A stretch of DNA of 64,000 nt. Source: Brachypodius melanocephalos (lineage: Eukaryota > Chordata > Aves > Passeriformes > Pycnonotidae). A program made the position numbers and the translations under genes. How positions within the stretch are numbered: position 1 is the first letter of the stretch; each line of letters begins with the position of its first letter. This document shows positions 60,966-64,000 of this stretch, in pieces. Below the pieces are notes generated by a model. It had not been told where the DNA came from. It saw only the letters and a list, made by a program, of their open reading frames with translations, and did not search any database. Location: the NCBI GenBank assembly GCA_013398615.1, contig VZSR01000680.1:417852-481851 (forward strand), read 5' to 3'.

Positions 60966-61395
60966 AAATGGGAGAAACTACTGCTCTTAGGGGGTGTGTA
61001 GAACAAATTACATGGGGTTCTCTCCAAAAAAGCTCAAAGTTCCCATTGGAACATGGGAATGTGCCTCTTGCTCACTATGTGGGGATGAGATTACCCCATT
61101 TTTGCCAATAGTGGGATGTAAAATATGACATCAGCTTTAGATTGAGAATGCACCCAGTGTGTTCAGCAGCACAGCAATTTTAGGCGATGTTCAGTGCTAA
61201 GATCCTGACTCAGCAAAAGATATAAGCCCTGTCTTTGCTTATGCTGGAGCCAAGCTAAGAGTTTTTCTGTGCTTTGCTGGTCACAAGTAACTAAAATACT
61301 TTTGTGTGGCTTCGATGTGCTCCTTTTATTTTCCCCTTTTTTAACTGATACTTTTTTTTAGTGTTGTGCCAAAGAGATAGCAGTGCCAGCTATGA
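60966..61395. other. Unique intergenic DNA
   Basis: AT-rich sequence with short T runs; no gene, RNA or repeat recognised. Confidence 0.5.
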
Positions 61396-61700
61396 TTTTT
61401 TTTTTTTTTTAAATGTACAGATGATTGACTCAACAGACCACAAACAGTTCTTTGGAGCTGCTGCAGCCCAGTGCATTAAAGCTGCTCGGGATGGAGGGAT
61501 GCTGGATTTCCCACATTCCTGATACAGTGGCTCCATTGTGCTGGAGTGGCTCCTGCGCATGTGTATCGTTCCCATCTGTCTGCTGAGACTCCTTAGGAAA
61601 CTTGTGATGAGAACTAAAAGCCATTGGGCTTTTTGCAGCAGCCAGATCTGAAATCCTTGTCTCAGAAAACCGTGGCAGAGCAAGAATCATGAGACTGTAA
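61396..61700 (-). other. Exon- or retrocopy-like minus-strand segment
   Basis: On the minus strand a splice-acceptor-like tract (ttttttttacag, plus-strand 61694-61707) is followed by an open frame of about 86 codons, a TGA stop at about 61430 and, roughly 25 bases later, a run of 16 A (61396-61411 as T on the plus strand). The conceptual peptide is rich in Ser, Gln, His and Asn with no domain I recognise. No AATAAA precedes the A run, and an A run in genomic DNA is not a transcript end. It may be a terminal exon, a truncated retrocopy or chance. Confidence 0.2.
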
Positions 61701-63189
61701 AAAAAAAATCTCTGATACTCAAGTCAGCCTCAGCCTTCCTTATCCTAGCCTTTCACACACACATTATTTTATGCAAGTGGTAATATCAATAGCAATGTAT
61801 CTCATTCATTTTAAAGCAGACAAACATTCAGAACATTTTTAATAGTTGTAATAGCGTTTCAGATATTGTTTGCTTCATCTGTTTGGGATAGTGCATTTGT
61901 CCTTGTTTTAGGCAGTGGATATGAGGAGCTGTAGAGATCAGTGCAGAGCCAGAAAGAGCCATCACCTGGGCTGTATATTCTCCCTGCCTGATCTGCTCTT
62001 TACAACAGGCCATAAAATTTCACGTTATAATTTTATCATCAAACCTAGAACCTTTCTGTCAGTTCAAATACATATTTGAGGAGTGCATTATGTAGAAAAG
62101 AGTATGTTTTATAGCACTATGAAAAGTATTGGCATAGTAGATCATGAATAGTATCTCACGTGTTATTTAGAGAGAAAATAATATGTTTTAAAACTGTGAA
62201 TTCTCATATAGAGCTGACCTTTGGCAAAGCCTTTTGCCTGATTGGGAACTGCAATTTGCAGCTTTTTTTTTTTAATCCTTTGCAGTGTCAGCTTTGAAAA
62301 TGTTCAGTCAATCTAAATGTATCACAAGGGTTAAAAGGAATGAACAACTTTATAGTCTTTCAACAGATAGAGGCTCGGGTCATGACAGTTATGGAATTAA
62401 TGAATCAGAACCTCATCTGGTTGACTTCTGTTTTTAAAAACAAAACAAAACGCCAAACACACAAGAACAAATTGTGATTTACACAGTGAGATTTTTATCA
62501 TTCGTAAAGCTAAATAAAAGGGGAAAAGAAGACCAATAAAGAAAGAACATCAATTGTTCTTACAGTTGTGTTTTAAACAGAAACCAGGTATAAAATTTGA
62601 GACACAATGGAAGTTTAGGGGAGGTTCACAATGCCATAATGCCAAAATACATGACTTTGAAGGGGATTTATAGTCAGATAAAACCTTGCAGCCCAAACAA
62701 CAAGGTCATTTGATTAAGGACTAATGATGTTTACTATACCTTGTCATCTCCTCCCTCCCTCCCTCAAAGTGAGAGGGAAAGACCTGGACATCTAGGTGAT
62801 CACAGGATTACTTTGAAATATTAAATGCAAAAATATGAAAAAGGTAAATTGGGTGCAGGATGTATCAGCTTTGGTATTCCCAGCAAAAGAGGGAAGGAAG
62901 CCATTGTACAATTTACATAGAAGGTTTTGTACAGCTCCGTTTGTGTGTTCAAAGGTATTAGATTATTTATTTGGCATTAATACACCAAGAAAGGGAAGAA
63001 TGTTTTAAGCTAAGGGGTAAGAAAATTAAATTTTAAGCAGAAATTAGAAACCATCTACAGGTAGTTCACATCTCTTTTCAAAATTATTCTTTACAGAGAT
63101 CTTACCAGTGATGAAATAGAGTGAGAAATTTTTTTTCATGAATCATCCTGGTGTAGTGCTGGGACTTTCCACAATACCATCACGTTGTT
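61701..63189. other. Unique intergenic DNA
   Basis: AT-rich. A (TCCC)n-type tract lies at about 62750-62766. No gene, RNA or other repeat recognised. Confidence 0.55.
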
Positions 63190-63660
63190 GACATGCAATT
63201 TGACTTTAACACCCAGATACTTTCCCAAGGTAGTGCTCCCTAAACAGTTGCTCCCACTCCTGCATTTATGCAGTTAACTGTTCTACCTAATTATAGTTTC
63301 ATCTTCTCATCCCCATTGCATCCTTTTAAGGCTGTTCCTCCAATTTTCAAGATGATTTAGAATTCCGATTCTGCCTTCCTGCTTGCTGTCTCTCCCAGTC
63401 TGATGCTGTCTGTGGATTTCGTAGGAACACTCTTTATTCCATCATCTAAGCTGTGAGTAAAAATACTGAGTAGAGTCTGATGTAGGACAGATCCTTGTGG
63501 AAAGCTGCTCTATGCATTCTTCCATTTGAGTAGTGAGCCATTAATGATGCTTTTCGTTGTTTTCCTTGTAATTGTGTATTGCTTTCAAGTTTATCTGCGT
63601 TGTGATAGTTCCAGCAAGAGCCTTTCTCTTGAAGATCTTACACTTCACCTTTGTGAAAGC
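63190..63660 (-). pseudogene. Ancient CR1/L3-type LINE fossil (antisense)
   Basis: The plus strand follows the antisense of the old CR1/L3 group in order: gctccctaaacagttgctcc, cctgcatttatgcagtt, ttcaagatgatttagaattc, tctcccagtctgatgctgtc, actctttattccatcatcta, taaaaatactgagtagagtc, aggacagatccttgtggaaa, gtgagccattaatgatgctt and gtgta. Its counterparts are the well-known segments ATTCCATCATCTAA, CAGGACAGATCCCTG and GTGAACCATTAATGA. Indels and stops prevent any coding. The family is the same as, or close to, the plus-strand fossil at 32330-33180, but a different part of ORF2 survives. Confidence 0.8.
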
Positions 63661-64000
63661 GGTGTGAGTGAGTCCCAAAAAGTGAACCACAAACCAGATA
63701 TGGCAACTGCTACTCCTGGTGCTCTGAAAAGAATTTTAAGTAGCAGAAAGAGATTCACTGAGCAAGGTATTTCGTTAACAAATCAACACAAGTGTGTGTA
63801 TTATTTTTCTCCTTGGTACCACTCATTTGCTTGCAAAAAGGTTGCCTTTTTTTTTTCTGATTTTCTGGGAACTGAAAGTCAACTGAAGTTTGTAATTCCC
63901 ACAATTTTATTTTCTTTGAGGCCGGGTACTATTTTGTTCTTTTTGACCCATAGTTCCCCTGCCCTTTGTAAGTTTTATTCTATCTGCTGCAAAATTACTT
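63661..64000. other. Unique intergenic DNA to window end
   Basis: No feature recognised; it may continue beyond the window. A T run lies at about 63847-63857. Confidence 0.5.

Overview
This is a vertebrate, almost certainly avian, nuclear window with no protein-coding gene I can support. The evidence for a bird is the dominant repeat family. Several copies of the CR1 retrotransposon (chicken repeat 1, a non-LTR LINE) sit at different stages of decay. One (60678-60965, minus strand) matches, from memory, the CR1 3' region common in modern birds. The composition is AT-rich, CpG is depleted except in a few short blocks, and one 314-base assembly gap (2882-3195) is flanked by T runs. All open frames are short, and none shows a recognisable domain series, a convincing exon chain or codon conservation. 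I read the window as intergenic or deep-intronic DNA (gene-desert type).

Layout. 1-12180: unique AT-rich DNA with the gap, a perfect 28-bp palindrome (803-830), a decayed CR1 3' end (2067-2125) and a 50-bp CpG-dense patch (5034-5083). 12184-12985: a minus-strand CR1 with endonuclease-coding sequence and the 3' terminus but no reverse-transcriptase segment between. 12986-32330: mostly unique, with two MIR-like SINE relics in opposite orientation (23432-23545, 23890-24034), a 54-bp tandem duplication (25727-25833) and three blocks resembling conserved non-coding regulatory elements (18890-19480, 24280-24960, 28290-28660). 32330-33180: a plus-strand, very old CR1/L3-type reverse-transcriptase fossil. 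33181-48170: unique DNA with an RFX X-box-like site (35140-35153), a third MIR-like relic (35700-35765), a CR1 tail (36562-36606) and a regulatory-looking block (37080-37850). 48170-50170: the most CpG-retaining long block, the best candidate regulatory cluster. 50171-64000: unique DNA with long homopolymers, CR1 remnants (54418-54480 and possibly 56950-57005), two exon-like open frames of doubtful reality (53011-53335 plus; 61427-61696 minus), the good CR1 copy (60678-60965) and a second ancient CR1/L3 fossil (63190-63660, minus).

If the window has a job it is probably cis-regulatory: several repeat-free blocks rich in homeodomain-type TAAT cores, SOX, CArG and E-box motifs are spaced among dead retroelements. 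That rests on motif appearance alone, because I could not run a cross-species alignment. I found no undescribed gene system, CRISPR array, tRNA, rRNA or intact mobile element.
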